Assembly: GCF_029873475.1 (NCBI RefSeq) | Contig: NZ_CP123499.1 | Location: 1,240,001-1,304,000 of the forward strand | Direction: 5' to 3' | DNA length: 64,000 nt | Source of the DNA: Arsenophonus sp. aPb | GTDB lineage: Bacteria > Pseudomonadota > Gammaproteobacteria > Enterobacterales > Enterobacteriaceae | Shown here: piece after piece, positions 17,438-26,458 of the stretch | How positions within the stretch are numbered: the first letter of the stretch is position 1 | Layout of the letters: each line of letters opens with the position of its first letter | The notes under the pieces: generated by a model | What the model was told of the DNA's origin: nothing | The model's input: only the letters and a program-made list of their open reading frames with translations | Database searches by the model: none | Program-made: the position numbers and the translations under genes

Positions 17438-17872
17438 TATGAGCGTTTTTAGTAAAAATTTAATAATAATAAGAGTATAGGTATAAAAGATAATTAAAGT
17501 CACGAATTACTTGATAGAATGGCTAGGTGAGAATTTTATTAAATCATTTTATAGTAAGAATTGTTGGTTTGAGAAGGATATCTATTCATACAGAATATTA
17601 GCTATTAAGCTCAATAAAACATAGTTTTTATTTGGATTTTCTAATTAATTTTCATTTATGTTAGATATAAATATTTTATTGTTTTAATGTGTTTATTTGT
17701 AATGTTTTTGATTGCTTATTTGTAAATATCCAAATTTTATCTCTTGATAATGAATTATATGCTTATAAGCTGATTAAAATAAATATTATATAAAATACTA
17801 ATATTTTTACTCTCAGTTATGAGAGTAGATGGGTAATTTTTATTAAAAAATATTATTTTTCCTTGTGTGTTT

Positions 17873-17909
17873 AAAGCCAGTCATTTTGGCGATGCTGGCT
17901 TTTTTTTTG
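17873..17909 (+). terminator. orphan rho-independent terminator
   Basis: AAAGCCAG (17873-17880) and CTGGCTTT (17895-17902) form an 8-bp GC-containing stem, with an unbroken run of at least nine T. This is one of the cleanest intrinsic terminators in the window, yet there is no reading frame within several hundred bases upstream. It may end a small regulatory RNA or a lost gene. Confidence 0.8.
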
Positions 17910-18381
17910 TAATTATAAAAAAGTTAAATTTTATTAATTTAATAATAGCAAATTCTTATTTTATATAACAATAGCTATTATAGGAGATTTTATTTTTGCA
18001 ATATAAATTTTTATAATTAAACCATAATAATTAGATAAACGTTTTGGATTTTTTCACTAACATATTTTTTAAATCAGTACATTATTCTTATTATTGTTGC
18101 AATATATGTTTGCTAAAGGTATGTAAAGAGTTATCGAATACTAAATAAATATTACTCGCGCTAATCAATTTCTTATTGATAACATAAGAAAAATTAATTA
18201 TTAGGAAATATATTGCCAAATACTCTCTCATTTCGTGTGATTAATGTGGTAGTTAACAAATATTCCTCAAAATAATAGAAATCTGAGTTTTACCATAAAT
18301 GAAATTTTTTTAATTGACTCCGTTTAAATAAAATCTTATTAATAAAATAAATTATAATGAACTTTAAAGGAACGTTAAAAG

Positions 18382-19641
18382 ATGAAAAAAATATTAACGT
18401 TATGCTTTATTTTTATTTTAATGCCATCAGTAAGTTATTCTTTAGAAAAATCTCAAGATTATGAATTGACTCAGGTATTAATTTTAAGTAGGCATAATGT
18501 AAGAGCACCAATCATATATGAAAATATATTAACCCGTGCAACGAATAAAGCTTGGCCTATTTGGCATACTAACAATGGAAATCTTACGACTAAAGGTCGC
18601 CAATTTGAGATTAATATAGGAAGTTACTTTAGATCTTGGTTTGATAGAAAGGGGCTATTGCGTCAAGACAAATGTCCAGATTCAAAAAATGTCTATGTTT
18701 ATGCGAACAATCAACAACGCACTATTGCTAGTGCTCAATCTTTTATTACAGGCGCTTTTCCTGATTGCTTGGTTAAAACATTTTATCGTTCAGACATGAG
18801 TGAAGGAGAATTCGATCCTATTTTTGCTTCAGTTATCACTGATAATAGTGAAGAGTTTAAGCGGCAAGCCAAAAGCGCTATGACAGAAAAATTAGCACAT
18901 TTGGATTTAGCTGAAGCTTATAAACAAGTGTCAATGATATTGGATTTTAAGAATTCAACGCTATGTAAAAAAGATAAATTGTGTGATCTGGTTAGCTATC
19001 CAAATACGATGATTATTAGTGCAGGTAAAGAGCCCCTTGTGTTTGGTCCATTAGGATTAGCGACCAATGTTGTAGATGTATTTGATCTTCAGTATTACGA
19101 AGGGTTTGCTACCAACGACGTTGCTTGGGGAACAATTAGTACACCAGAGCAATGGAAGACACTTAATAAAATTAAAAATGGCTATCATGCAGTTGCATTT
19201 ACAACTAAAATAGTTGCTAGTAACATAGCTAAACCTCTATTGAAATATATTAATTTGCATTTTGTTCAACGACGCAAAATTGAAGGTTCAAAATTGCTTA
19301 TCATGTTTGGTCATGATTCAAATATCGCGTCAGTAATGTCTGCTCTGGATTTCGCACCTTATCAATTACCTGAACAATATGAAAAAACCCCAATTGGTGG
19401 AAAATTAGTATTTCAACGTTGGCATAATAAAAAAACTAATAAAGATTACTTAAAAGTTGAATATATTTATCCTTCAGTGAATCAATTGCGCAATGGTACG
19501 GCATTGACATTGAATAACCCACTAAAACAGGTAACTTTATCGCTAAAAAATTGCCCGATTGATGGGAATGGTTTTTGTCATTGGGATGACTTTGAAAAGA
19601 GCATGCAGCAAGCATTAAAAGATAAAGTTTTTGTTGATTAG
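18382..19641 (+). CDS. agp: periplasmic glucose-1-phosphatase
   Basis: A 419-residue histidine acid phosphatase. The signal peptide (MKKILTLCFIFILMPSVSYS) is followed by the catalytic loop SRHNVRAP (the nucleophile is its His) and the acid/base motif GHDSNIASVMSALDF late in the chain. Other stretches match enterobacterial Agp closely: YANNQQRTIASAQSFITGAF, LQYYEGFATNDVAWG, TPIGGKLVFQRWH and CPIDGNGFC. Agp removes phosphate from glucose-1-phosphate and can act on phytate in the periplasm. Length is close to the usual 413. AAAGGA precedes the ATG, and a stem-loop terminator follows directly, so it is monocistronic. Confidence 0.92.
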   Translation: MKKILTLCFIFILMPSVSYSLEKSQDYELTQVLILSRHNVRAPIIYENILTRATNKAWPIWHTNNGNLTTKGRQFEINIGSYFRSWFDRKGLLRQDKCPDSKNVYVYANNQQRTIASAQSFITGAFPDCLVKTFYRSDMSEGEFDPIFASVITDNSEEFKRQAKSAMTEKLAHLDLAEAYKQVSMILDFKNSTLCKKDKLCDLVSYPNTMIISAGKEPLVFGPLGLATNVVDVFDLQYYEGFATNDVAWGTISTPEQWKTLNKIKNGYHAVAFTTKIVASNIAKPLLKYINLHFVQRRKIEGSKLLIMFGHDSNIASVMSALDFAPYQLPEQYEKTPIGGKLVFQRWHNKKTNKDYLKVEYIYPSVNQLRNGTALTLNNPLKQVTLSLKNCPIDGNGFCHWDDFEKSMQQALKDKVFVD

Positions 19642-19651
19642 GTAAGATTAG

Positions 19652-19678
19652 AGGCAGCGGGATTAACGCTGCCTTTAT
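19652..19678 (+). terminator. rho-independent terminator of agp
   Basis: AGGCAGCG (19652-19659) pairs with CGCTGCCT (19667-19674) around a seven-base loop, followed by a T-rich stretch. It starts 11 bases after the agp stop codon. Confidence 0.8.
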
Positions 19679-20219
19679 TAATGTTCATCAAGAAAGTGAA
19701 TATTTTGCTCGTTATTTTTTATAAAATGCGAATTTTTATTTTTTTTTAGCTAATTATAAAGTCTCTTATTTGATTATTAGTATTTGTTATAACTTAAAGA
19801 TAATATTACCTTATTGTTAGCTTAATAGGTATTTAACCAGAAATCCCTCGATTTTTTATTTTTTACTGACTAGTTTTGGTATTAAGTATCATCTCCAACA
19901 ATGAATAATTGAGTACTCAACTTTTGCTGCTACTCCCGACAGTATTTGTTGTTGGATTTATTCAACTTAAAGAATTAATAAGTGATTAGCATAAAAAAAT
20001 AATATTATTTGACGCGATAATCTATACGTTAAAAAAAATGAAAAATAATACAGATAACTATTTTATTAACAAAATAGGGGTTATAAATAATTTAATAACA
20101 TTAAATTATTTTAATGCCATAGAATATTTTATAAAACAGTTATAAATGTAAATTAATTAGGCCATATCTTACTTAGCATAATCTTGTGTTAATGTATTTT
20201 TTGTTATACAAATAATGCC
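19675..20219. other. AT-rich intergenic region
   Basis: About 540 bases without a recognisable gene between the agp terminator and the tandem repeat array. No strong structure seen. Confidence 0.45.
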
Positions 20220-20315
20220 TTGTATAAGTATATAAATAATAATTTATATAAATATACAAATCATGATCTACGTAAATATATAAATAGTAGTTTGTACAAA
20301 TGTATAAATAAGGAG
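20220..20315 (+). repeat. 24-bp tandem repeat array, four copies, upstream of an exported-protein gene
   Basis: Four head-to-tail units of 24 bases at 20220-20243, 20244-20267, 20268-20291 and 20292-20315 share a consensus near TTRTAYAAATATATAAAT followed by a variable ARTRRT. Part of a fifth, degenerate unit (TTATACAAATAATG) precedes them. The last unit ends in the ribosome-binding site AAGGAG of the gene at 20324. With its exact 24-base period it could be an iterated protein-binding site covering the promoter or leader, or a slippage-prone tract that tunes expression. Confidence 0.75.
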
Positions 20316-20323
20316 CGTTTGAC

Positions 20324-20755
20324 ATGAAAAAATTAGTAACTCTCACAATAGCAGCATCATTGATTGGCTTTTCTCTAACATCTCAGGCCACTGAAAATTG
20401 TCCGGCATTAAATAAAATTGAAAGTAGTAATGGTGTTTTCCGCGCAAATGGGGTAAATGGAGAATGGCTTGGCGTGCTGCAAGGCATTATTGCAGAAAAA
20501 ACTACGGTACAATCTTTTGAGGGTGGGCTTGCAATTACGGAAAGTCAGTCGGCGCCTATAAAATTTCAGTATTGTACTTATCGCGTTGGTGTTGATAAAA
20601 CCCTTGATATGCGTTTCATTCCAAAGAATGAAAAAGAGTTTACTATCCAAACTGTAGGTAATTTATGGAAAGAAGAAACTGGGCCTTTTGCACTTATTTA
20701 TAAAGTATGTGAAAAAACCGCGCCAGAGAATTGTAAATTTACTATTCGTCAATAA
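20324..20755 (+). CDS. small exported protein of unknown function
   Basis: A 143-residue protein with a textbook signal peptide (MKKLVTLTIAASLIGFSLTSQA). The mature part has four cysteines (NCPAL, QYCTY, KVCEK, NCKF), likely two disulfides, and a beta-rich core with WLGVLQG and YRVGVDKTLDMRF. It loosely recalls the DUF3757 type of small enterobacterial secreted proteins, but I am not certain. AAGGAG eight bases before the ATG sets the start. Its upstream region is the 24-bp tandem repeat array. No neighbour shares its strand closely enough to form an operon. Confidence 0.65.
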   Translation: MKKLVTLTIAASLIGFSLTSQATENCPALNKIESSNGVFRANGVNGEWLGVLQGIIAEKTTVQSFEGGLAITESQSAPIKFQYCTYRVGVDKTLDMRFIPKNEKEFTIQTVGNLWKEETGPFALIYKVCEKTAPENCKFTIRQ

Positions 20756-21055
20756 AATATTATTTAAAAAATAATTTTTGTTTGGTTCTGTACCATTAAA
20801 ATTGCTTCAATTTGTTTCAAGCAACTGATATTAAAGTATTGTAAGCAGCTATTGCTTTTATTTGATATCTATTTTAATGCGGCAGAGCCTTTATTTTTAC
20901 TTTAGCTAAAAGCTTCGGTGCTGTTAAAAGAGGAAGCTGGTTTATAAAGGCTAAATGTTTATTAAGCGAATTTTTGTTTTAGCTTAATACGAAGTAGAAT
21001 AAATTTCCCACTTTCATTATATTTATTAATAATTAATTTCTATCAGGTGACGTAT
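20756..21055. other. intergenic region
   Basis: Three hundred bases with no gene. A short stem TTGCTT/AAGCAA near 20811-20835 might end the preceding gene. A ribosome-binding site (AGGTGA) at the right edge belongs to the next, frameshifted reading frame. Confidence 0.4.
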
Positions 21056-21452
21056 ATGAATAATTTCCGGTATTGGCTCTAAACATGGTTATACACGATT
21101 ATTAAGTGACAGTTCTATAAATACAACAGCGAGTGATATTAGCCATACTTCAGTATTACCTGATAAGTTTATTGGGGCAAAAAATAGTGCCGCTAGTAAC
21201 TATGAACCAGGTGATTATGACTTGGCGCATAATGGGCGTAATAATACAGATAATGGCAGGGATGTAGTAAGAATGTCGATAAGTAGACTTTTAAAAGAGG
21301 TCAGTGATTCTCCTAAAACGAAAATTGTTGATAAAAATTTAGATAATCTAATTGATAAAATGAAGAATAATGAGATTAACTATTATGTTATAAAAAAGGA
21401 GGTTAAAACTAGAGGTGATTTAAAAAAACTACATGATCGCTTAAGGGGTTAA
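21056..21452 (+). pseudogene. frameshifted gene of unknown function
   Basis: A start ATG at 21056 has AGGTGA a suitable distance upstream but reads only MNNFRYWL before TAA at 21080. The +1 frame is open from 21060 to 21452 and encodes about 130 residues: a Ser/Asn-rich N-terminal part (GIGSKHGYTRLLSDSSINTT), then a basic helical C-terminal part (VVRMSISRLLKEVSD ... IKKEVKTRGDLKKLHDRL). One extra base, for instance in the TTT at 21064-21066, would explain the break. A start at TTG 21222 is possible but has no ribosome-binding site. Layout recalls small secreted effectors, but no family is recognised. It could be a true pseudogene or a sequencing error. Confidence 0.5.
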
Positions 21453-21466
21453 AACTAAGATAGCAG

Positions 21467-21484
21467 ACCATAAATGGTTTTTTT
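21467..21484 (+). terminator. short terminator-like hairpin
   Basis: ACCAT (21467-21471) and ATGGT (21474-21478) with a two-base loop, followed by about seven T. It starts 15 bases after the stop of the frameshifted gene. The stem is short, so its strength is doubtful. Confidence 0.4.
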
Positions 21485-21654
21485 AAAAGATAATAATTAG
21501 CTAATGTTAGTGATTTTTCTTATCTAATAAATAGCGAATAGATGTATAAGTGTTTATAAAAAGTGAGTCAATGCTGCTAAAAAATAGCAGCAAAGTCTCT
21601 TACGCTAAATTAATTATTTCTTTTGTAAAAAAGTTGACTGTTTGTTTATGATGG

Positions 21655-22185
21655 TTATCGACTCTGCTTGGCAAACAGAGAGCGTAGTTTTTGTAATTTG
21701 GCTGGGATTATGGCTAAACAATAACTGTTCTGTTGACCTTCATTCTGCCAGTAATTTTGATGATATTTTTCTGCTGGATACCATTTTTTAAATAGCTCCA
21801 GTGTCGTTACTATTGGTTTAGTATGGTTTTTTTGAGCATCGTTTACCGCTATTTCGGCAGCCTGCCTTTGTTGCTCAGAGGAGAAAAAAATAGCGGAACG
21901 ATATTGGCTACCAATATCATTGCCTTGTCGGTTTAACTGTGTTGGGTCATGGGTAGCGAAATGGATAGCTAGCAATTCATCATAGCTTACTTGTTGTGGA
22001 TCAAAAGTGATGCGTATAGCTTCTGCATGCCCTGTTTTACCGGAACAAACCTGTTCATAAGTAGGGTGTTCTACCGTCCCACCGGTATAACCGCTTTCAA
22101 CCGATTTTACGCCAATTACTTCTTTAAATATTGCTTCGGTACACCAAAAACATCCACCACTTATCACTGCATATTCAATTGTCAT
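21655..22185 (-). CDS. msrA: peptide methionine sulfoxide reductase A
   Basis: A 176-residue MsrA. The catalytic motif GGCFWCTEAIF places the nucleophilic Cys at residue 12. GYTGG, PTYEQVCSGKTGHAE, FDPQ and DIGSQYRS are the other family signatures. It reduces methionine-S-sulfoxide in oxidised proteins with thioredoxin as electron donor, in the cytoplasm. It is the short form (no MsrB fusion) and lacks the N-terminal extension of E. coli MsrA. AAGG precedes the ATG. It is a stand-alone gene; a hairpin TGCTGCTA/TAGCAGCA at 21572-21592 lies beyond its stop. Confidence 0.95.
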   Translation of the reverse strand: MTIEYAVISGGCFWCTEAIFKEVIGVKSVESGYTGGTVEHPTYEQVCSGKTGHAEAIRITFDPQQVSYDELLAIHFATHDPTQLNRQGNDIGSQYRSAIFFSSEQQRQAAEIAVNDAQKNHTKPIVTTLELFKKWYPAEKYHQNYWQNEGQQNSYCLAIIPAKLQKLRSLFAKQSR

Positions 22186-22482
22186 CGTGATTGCCTTTTA
22201 AACTTATAAATAGCGTGAGCATCAATAAATACGATTTACCAAAAAAAGATGATAGCTGTTTTGTCATGTTAGATAAGCCGCTTGAGGGTTATTTATACTG
22301 TAATATAACTTGGTGTTGATAGCTATCAAATGATTAGTTTATTATTTTGATGGTGAAAATAGGTTAAATTTTGCTTCTTGTTTGATATTCATAGCACTGT
22401 AGTGAAAAAGTGACTTTTTGTAACAATATTTTACTAATAGATCCCCTTAATTTTTACTAAGGGGAAAAAATAATTATTTGAG

Positions 22483-24009
22483 TTAACTTGTTGGTTGATT
22501 GGCGTTCTGGAGCATTTTCTTGATTGGAATAATTAAGATTGCCAATACCGCAGCGCAAATCATTAATGCAATAGCAACCTGGGAAAAGAGGGCTGGCATA
22601 GACTGTAATTGTTCTTTATTGATATTTCCGGCCATAATTCCTGCTACAAGATTACCTAACGCACTGGCACAAAACCAAAGACCCATCACTTGTCCGCGCA
22701 TTTTTTTAGGTGCCAATAGTGTCATCGTTGCTAGCCCAATGGGACTTAAGCATAATTCACCTAAAGTTAATAGTAACATACTACTGATCAACCAAACGGG
22801 AGAAACACTGATATTATGCGTAATAACTATATTTGCGGCTACCATCATAATGGCAAACCCAGCGGCAGCAAATAAGATGCCAATAACAAATTTTGTAGTA
22901 CTTGTCGGATTTATATTGCGCTTAGCCATTGTTGGCCATAGCCAACTGAATAGCGGAGCAAGAATGATGATGAACAGCGCATTAATTGCTTGAAACCATA
23001 TGGTTGGAATTTCAAAGCCATTAGTAAGATAGCGATCAGTATAATCACGAGCAAAAATGTTAAATGAGGTCGGTTTTTGCTCAAAGGCTGACCAGAAAAA
23101 TGTCGCTGAAATAAGTAAGATAAGGCAGACTAACAAACGCATCCGTTCATTTTGATTTAAACCCGTTAGGAAAAACATATAAATAAAATAGAGGCTAACA
23201 AAGGTGGCAATGATATAAGCAAAACTTTTGGCCACAATGGTAGCATTAAATGGCACGATATCTGTCGCAATAAGTATCACGATAGCAGCCAATAATACCA
23301 TTACTAATGTAATCCATTTACCGACGTTTTTACGCTTAACAGTTGGTTGCTCCCAACTAGCAGCAATGCCTGTTTCTTTACTGTAGCGACGCATTTGTGG
23401 AACGGCATAAAATCGGAAGATAAGGAGTGCAATCAGCATACCAATTCCACCAAGCCCGAAGCCGATATGCCAGCCGTATTTTTCATATAGTGGTCCAATA
23501 ATTAACGGTGCGATAAATGAGCCCATGTTAATTCCCATATAGAACAGTGAAAATCCGCCGTCACGCCGCGTATCATCTTTTCTATACAAAGTGCCAACCA
23601 TAACAGTAATACAGGTTTTAAATAAACCGGTTCCAAGTACAATGAATAATAATCCGATAAAAAATAGACTATTACCCCAGATTGCAGAAAACGCGATGGA
23701 TAGATGGCCTAATGCAATAATCAGTGATCCATACCAAACCGCTTTACGTTGCCCAAGCCAGTTATCAGCTAACCAGCCGCCAGGGAGTGAAGTGATATAA
23801 ACACCACCGGCAAAAATACCGACAATAGCTGATGCTTGCTCAATTGTTAATCCCATTCCTCCTTGTAATAAGGTTGCGCTCATAAATAGGATCAGTAGTG
23901 GCCGCACGCCGTAAAATGAAAAACGCTCCCACATCTCAGTTAAGAAGAGAGAACTCAGTGGATAGGGATGACCAAAGAAAGTTTTAGTTTTTGTTACAGT
24001 GCGTTGCAT
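22483..24009 (-). CDS. POT-family proton-dependent peptide transporter
   Basis: A 508-residue integral membrane protein with about 14 hydrophobic segments. The proton-oligopeptide transporter signature is seen at the N-terminus (LTEMWERFSFYGVRPLLILF, containing the E-x-x-E-R-F motif), followed by GGWLADNWLGQRKAVWYGSL and FYMGINMGSFIAPLI. It imports di- and tripeptides across the inner membrane with protons. The N-terminal ExxERFxYY motif here is ERFSFYG, a common variant. It is monocistronic on the minus strand. Which of the Dtp paralogues it matches cannot be decided by eye. Confidence 0.9.
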   Translation of the reverse strand: MQRTVTKTKTFFGHPYPLSSLFLTEMWERFSFYGVRPLLILFMSATLLQGGMGLTIEQASAIVGIFAGGVYITSLPGGWLADNWLGQRKAVWYGSLIIALGHLSIAFSAIWGNSLFFIGLLFIVLGTGLFKTCITVMVGTLYRKDDTRRDGGFSLFYMGINMGSFIAPLIIGPLYEKYGWHIGFGLGGIGMLIALLIFRFYAVPQMRRYSKETGIAASWEQPTVKRKNVGKWITLVMVLLAAIVILIATDIVPFNATIVAKSFAYIIATFVSLYFIYMFFLTGLNQNERMRLLVCLILLISATFFWSAFEQKPTSFNIFARDYTDRYLTNGFEIPTIWFQAINALFIIILAPLFSWLWPTMAKRNINPTSTTKFVIGILFAAAGFAIMMVAANIVITHNISVSPVWLISSMLLLTLGELCLSPIGLATMTLLAPKKMRGQVMGLWFCASALGNLVAGIMAGNINKEQLQSMPALFSQVAIALMICAAVLAILIIPIKKMLQNANQPTS

Positions 24010-24511
24010 CTAAATATTCCCCATCAATAACTCTACCAGTGAAATTTTAAAAGTTAAAAAATAGTTTTCGGTTATAAATATTATCTTTTTCAGTTCAAAT
24101 ATCGTTGCTAATCTAATATCGTGCAATATTATTTTTTTATCATATTATTAGAAAATTATGATTACTTTTATTTAAACCATTTTTTTATACAAAAGTCGAC
24201 AAAAATATTATTTTCCTACCTTAGATCGACTAAAAACAAAGGATGTAGTTAGTATAATTTTATAAATTAAATTATTTTTAAATATAAAAACTATGTAAAA
24301 CAATAAGATAAAAACTTATTTTCTAATTGTTATCGTATTGTGGCTAATAAATGTAATTTGAGGTAAAAAAATTAAGAAAACTATCATTTCATCACCTGTT
24401 TAGTTGATGTTTTAGCATTTAATCGATAGTGAAATAATAATAGCTGATTAGTGAAAAAGATTGTCTCGATAAGTCTAGTGACTGGTTTGACAATACAGCC
24501 ACTAGTAGTTG
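24010..24511. other. AT-rich intergenic region
   Basis: About 500 bases between two minus-strand genes, presumably containing the promoter of the peptide transporter and the end of the lpxP transcript's downstream spacer. No gene or strong repeat seen. Confidence 0.45.
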
Positions 24512-25456
24512 TTAATCGTGTATGTTATCCAGATCGCCATAAAGAGATGGCTTGCCTGCGGGTCTAGTTTTAAATCGACGATGTAACCACATATATTGCT
24601 CAGGTGCTTGCATAATCTCTTTTTCAATTAGTTTATTCATAAAAGTTGCGGTAGAAATTTCATTTTGCTGTGGAAAATGGGTTATTGCTGGTTGAATGAC
24701 TAATTCATAACCTTTAGCGTTTGCTAATCGTCTGGGAGTATAAGGTATCATGGCAGGATCGGCAAGCTTTGCCAGAATATGGGTGCCTATGGTGGTAGCG
24801 GTATGTTTGACAGCAAAAAAAGGCACAAAAACACTTTTTCTTGGGCCATAATCGTGATCTGGCGCATACCATAAAATTTCTCCTTGTTTGAGATTGCGTA
24901 TCATGCCTTTTATATCTTTGCGATCAAGCATAAATTTATTAGAGCGCAATCGTCCCCAAGTTTGCAACCAATCCATTACCGGATTGTCGTTAGGTCGATA
25001 AACACCAATACCAGGATTTAAGATACCAAAGATACGCGCGCCTAATTCGAGAGTTAGAAAATGAATTCCTATTACGATAATTCCTTGCCCTGTCAGCTGA
25101 ATTTTTTCAATATTATGCTGCCCCTTAATCGTAAACCAGCGTTGTACTCGTCTATCAGACCAGAACCACGCCATACCCGTTTCAAATAATCCCATACCTA
25201 CTGATTCAAAATTTTTATTGATTATTTGCTGGCGTTGCTTTTTGTTCATTGCAGGAAAGCAGAGCTCCAAATTACGTTTTGCAATCTGTAGGCGTTTTTT
25301 TAGAAAATATTTTGATAACCTTCCAAGGCGAGTTCCTAGCCAATAGATAACAGGATAAGGTAGTAGAACTAGTAAATAAAGCAGACCAATTCCTAGCCAT
25401 GTTAACCAGTATTGGGGATGTAAATATGAAATTTTAAAAGGGGATTCTTTTATCAT
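24512..25456 (-). CDS. lpxP: lipid A biosynthesis acyltransferase, LpxP type
   Basis: A 314-residue inner-membrane acyltransferase. After a membrane anchor (about residues 17-40) comes the H-x4-E catalytic motif GIHFLTLELG (His132, Glu137). The text GARIFGILNPGIGVYRPNDN, APDHDYGPRKSVFVPFFAV and QYMWLHRRFKTRPAG matches LpxP more closely than LpxL, as I recall the two. LpxP adds palmitoleate in place of laurate to Kdo2-lipid IVA, in E. coli at low temperature. Length (306 in E. coli) agrees. It is a single gene. If the genome has no separate LpxL, this enzyme may serve as the general secondary acyltransferase. Confidence 0.85.
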   Translation of the reverse strand: MIKESPFKISYLHPQYWLTWLGIGLLYLLVLLPYPVIYWLGTRLGRLSKYFLKKRLQIAKRNLELCFPAMNKKQRQQIINKNFESVGMGLFETGMAWFWSDRRVQRWFTIKGQHNIEKIQLTGQGIIVIGIHFLTLELGARIFGILNPGIGVYRPNDNPVMDWLQTWGRLRSNKFMLDRKDIKGMIRNLKQGEILWYAPDHDYGPRKSVFVPFFAVKHTATTIGTHILAKLADPAMIPYTPRRLANAKGYELVIQPAITHFPQQNEISTATFMNKLIEKEIMQAPEQYMWLHRRFKTRPAGKPSLYGDLDNIHD

Positions 25457-25858
25457 CTGCGTTATGTTTAGTCAGTATTAATATCAATATTATCTATTGT
25501 GACACTTTTTTTAGCAAAGCTAAAACTTTAACTGGATATTTAATCACCCTTCAATACTTATCCTTGATTTGCTCCAGCGTGGTTTGTCATACATTTTTCT
25601 GAGGAAGATGAAGTATTGCTATTTTATATGGTCTTGCTTGTCAACAGTTGGTGATCATTTATTGAAGATCATATATCGAGGTATTTTATCAGGCATATCA
25701 GGTGTAAATGAAATAAAAGGGTAGTGAGCACGAGAATGATTGGTCGTACTCATTTTAAATAAATGCAAAGCAAGAAGATTGATATAAATTGCGAATAAAA
25801 TTAATTATATTATTTATAATATAACTAAGTTACATTCTTTTTGTAAATAAGAAATATT
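25457..25858. other. intergenic region
   Basis: About 400 bases without a recognisable gene. It lies upstream of lpxP and downstream of the LuxR-type gene, both on the minus strand. No clear terminator or operator found. Confidence 0.4.
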
Positions 25859-26458
25859 TTAATCATTTGAATAAATATATTTAAAAATATTATAAACAAA
25901 AAAAAGTTCAATTCGATTATTAACAAAAATTTTTTCAGTAATGTGTCTTTTATGAGAATAAACTGTACTATTACTAATCCCAAGTTTTCTGGCAATAACA
26001 TGATTAGGTACTGCATTCATCCAATTTTTGATAATTTTTTGTTCTTGATAACTAAAAATTGATGCATTGTCATTTGATAAATAAGTAATATTTTTTAATA
26101 TGCTATTAGTTTCTATTAATCGCTCTAATACGTAGTTTAATATTTTTTTTGACATAATAAAACATTGGTTTTTTAGCAATATAGGCCGATTTGTGAAGGG
26201 GTAAGGAGAATCAAGATAAATATAGAAGCGTACATTATGTAGTTTTTCAATAAATGTTTGTAGTTGATTACAGTATTCTGCATGATGACAATAATGAGTT
26301 AGATTGGCTAAAACAACATCAGGAGAAAAATTATTAATATGATTTATGGCAGATTTAATACTATCTTGACTAATAAACTGAAGTTTATTGATTTTTGATA
26401 AATATTCACTGATACCTAATCTGGTATAATAACACTCGTCAATAATTAAAACTTTCAT
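25859..26458 (-). CDS. LuxR-type regulator with degenerate receiver domain
   Basis: A 199-residue protein. The N-terminal about 120 residues look like a response-regulator receiver (VLIIDECYYTRLGISEYL ... FSPDVVLANLTH). The C-terminal 65 residues are a LuxR/NarL helix-turn-helix (IFSYQEQKIIKNWMNAVPNH, VIARKLGISNSTVYSHKRHI). The acidic pocket (Asp7, Glu8) is present, but the phospho-acceptor position reads Asn52 instead of Asp, so phosphorylation is unlikely. That resembles the BglJ/EcpR-like partners of RcsB in enterobacteria. Codon use is very AT-rich. No adjacent sensor kinase. Targets unknown; the nearest minus-strand gene downstream is lpxP. Confidence 0.8.
   Translation of the reverse strand: MKVLIIDECYYTRLGISEYLSKINKLQFISQDSIKSAINHINNFSPDVVLANLTHYCHHAEYCNQLQTFIEKLHNVRFYIYLDSPYPFTNRPILLKNQCFIMSKKILNYVLERLIETNSILKNITYLSNDNASIFSYQEQKIIKNWMNAVPNHVIARKLGISNSTVYSHKRHITEKIFVNNRIELFFVYNIFKYIYSND

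Larger units (their letters stand above)
16671..18381. other. 1.7-kb gap with structured elements and a possible gene relic
   Basis: No intact gene is visible in 1.7 kb of very AT-rich DNA. It does hold four notable items, annotated separately: a 27-bp hairpin with a T-run (16925-17009), a stretch that looks like a decayed membrane-protein gene (17145-17437), a tight hairpin TACTCTCA/TGAGAGTA at 17808-17827, and a strong rho-independent terminator at 17873-17909 with no gene in front of it. The agp promoter should lie near 18300-18370. Confidence 0.5.

Noticed and set aside
17780..17910. RyhB small RNA
   Set aside because: Only the terminator stem resembles RyhB as I remember it. The conserved core upstream is not recognisable and no Fur box is evident, so no name is given.
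20220..20315. CRISPR array
   Set aside because: The 24-bp units are contiguous tandem copies without spacers, AT-rich and degenerate, and no cas genes are present.
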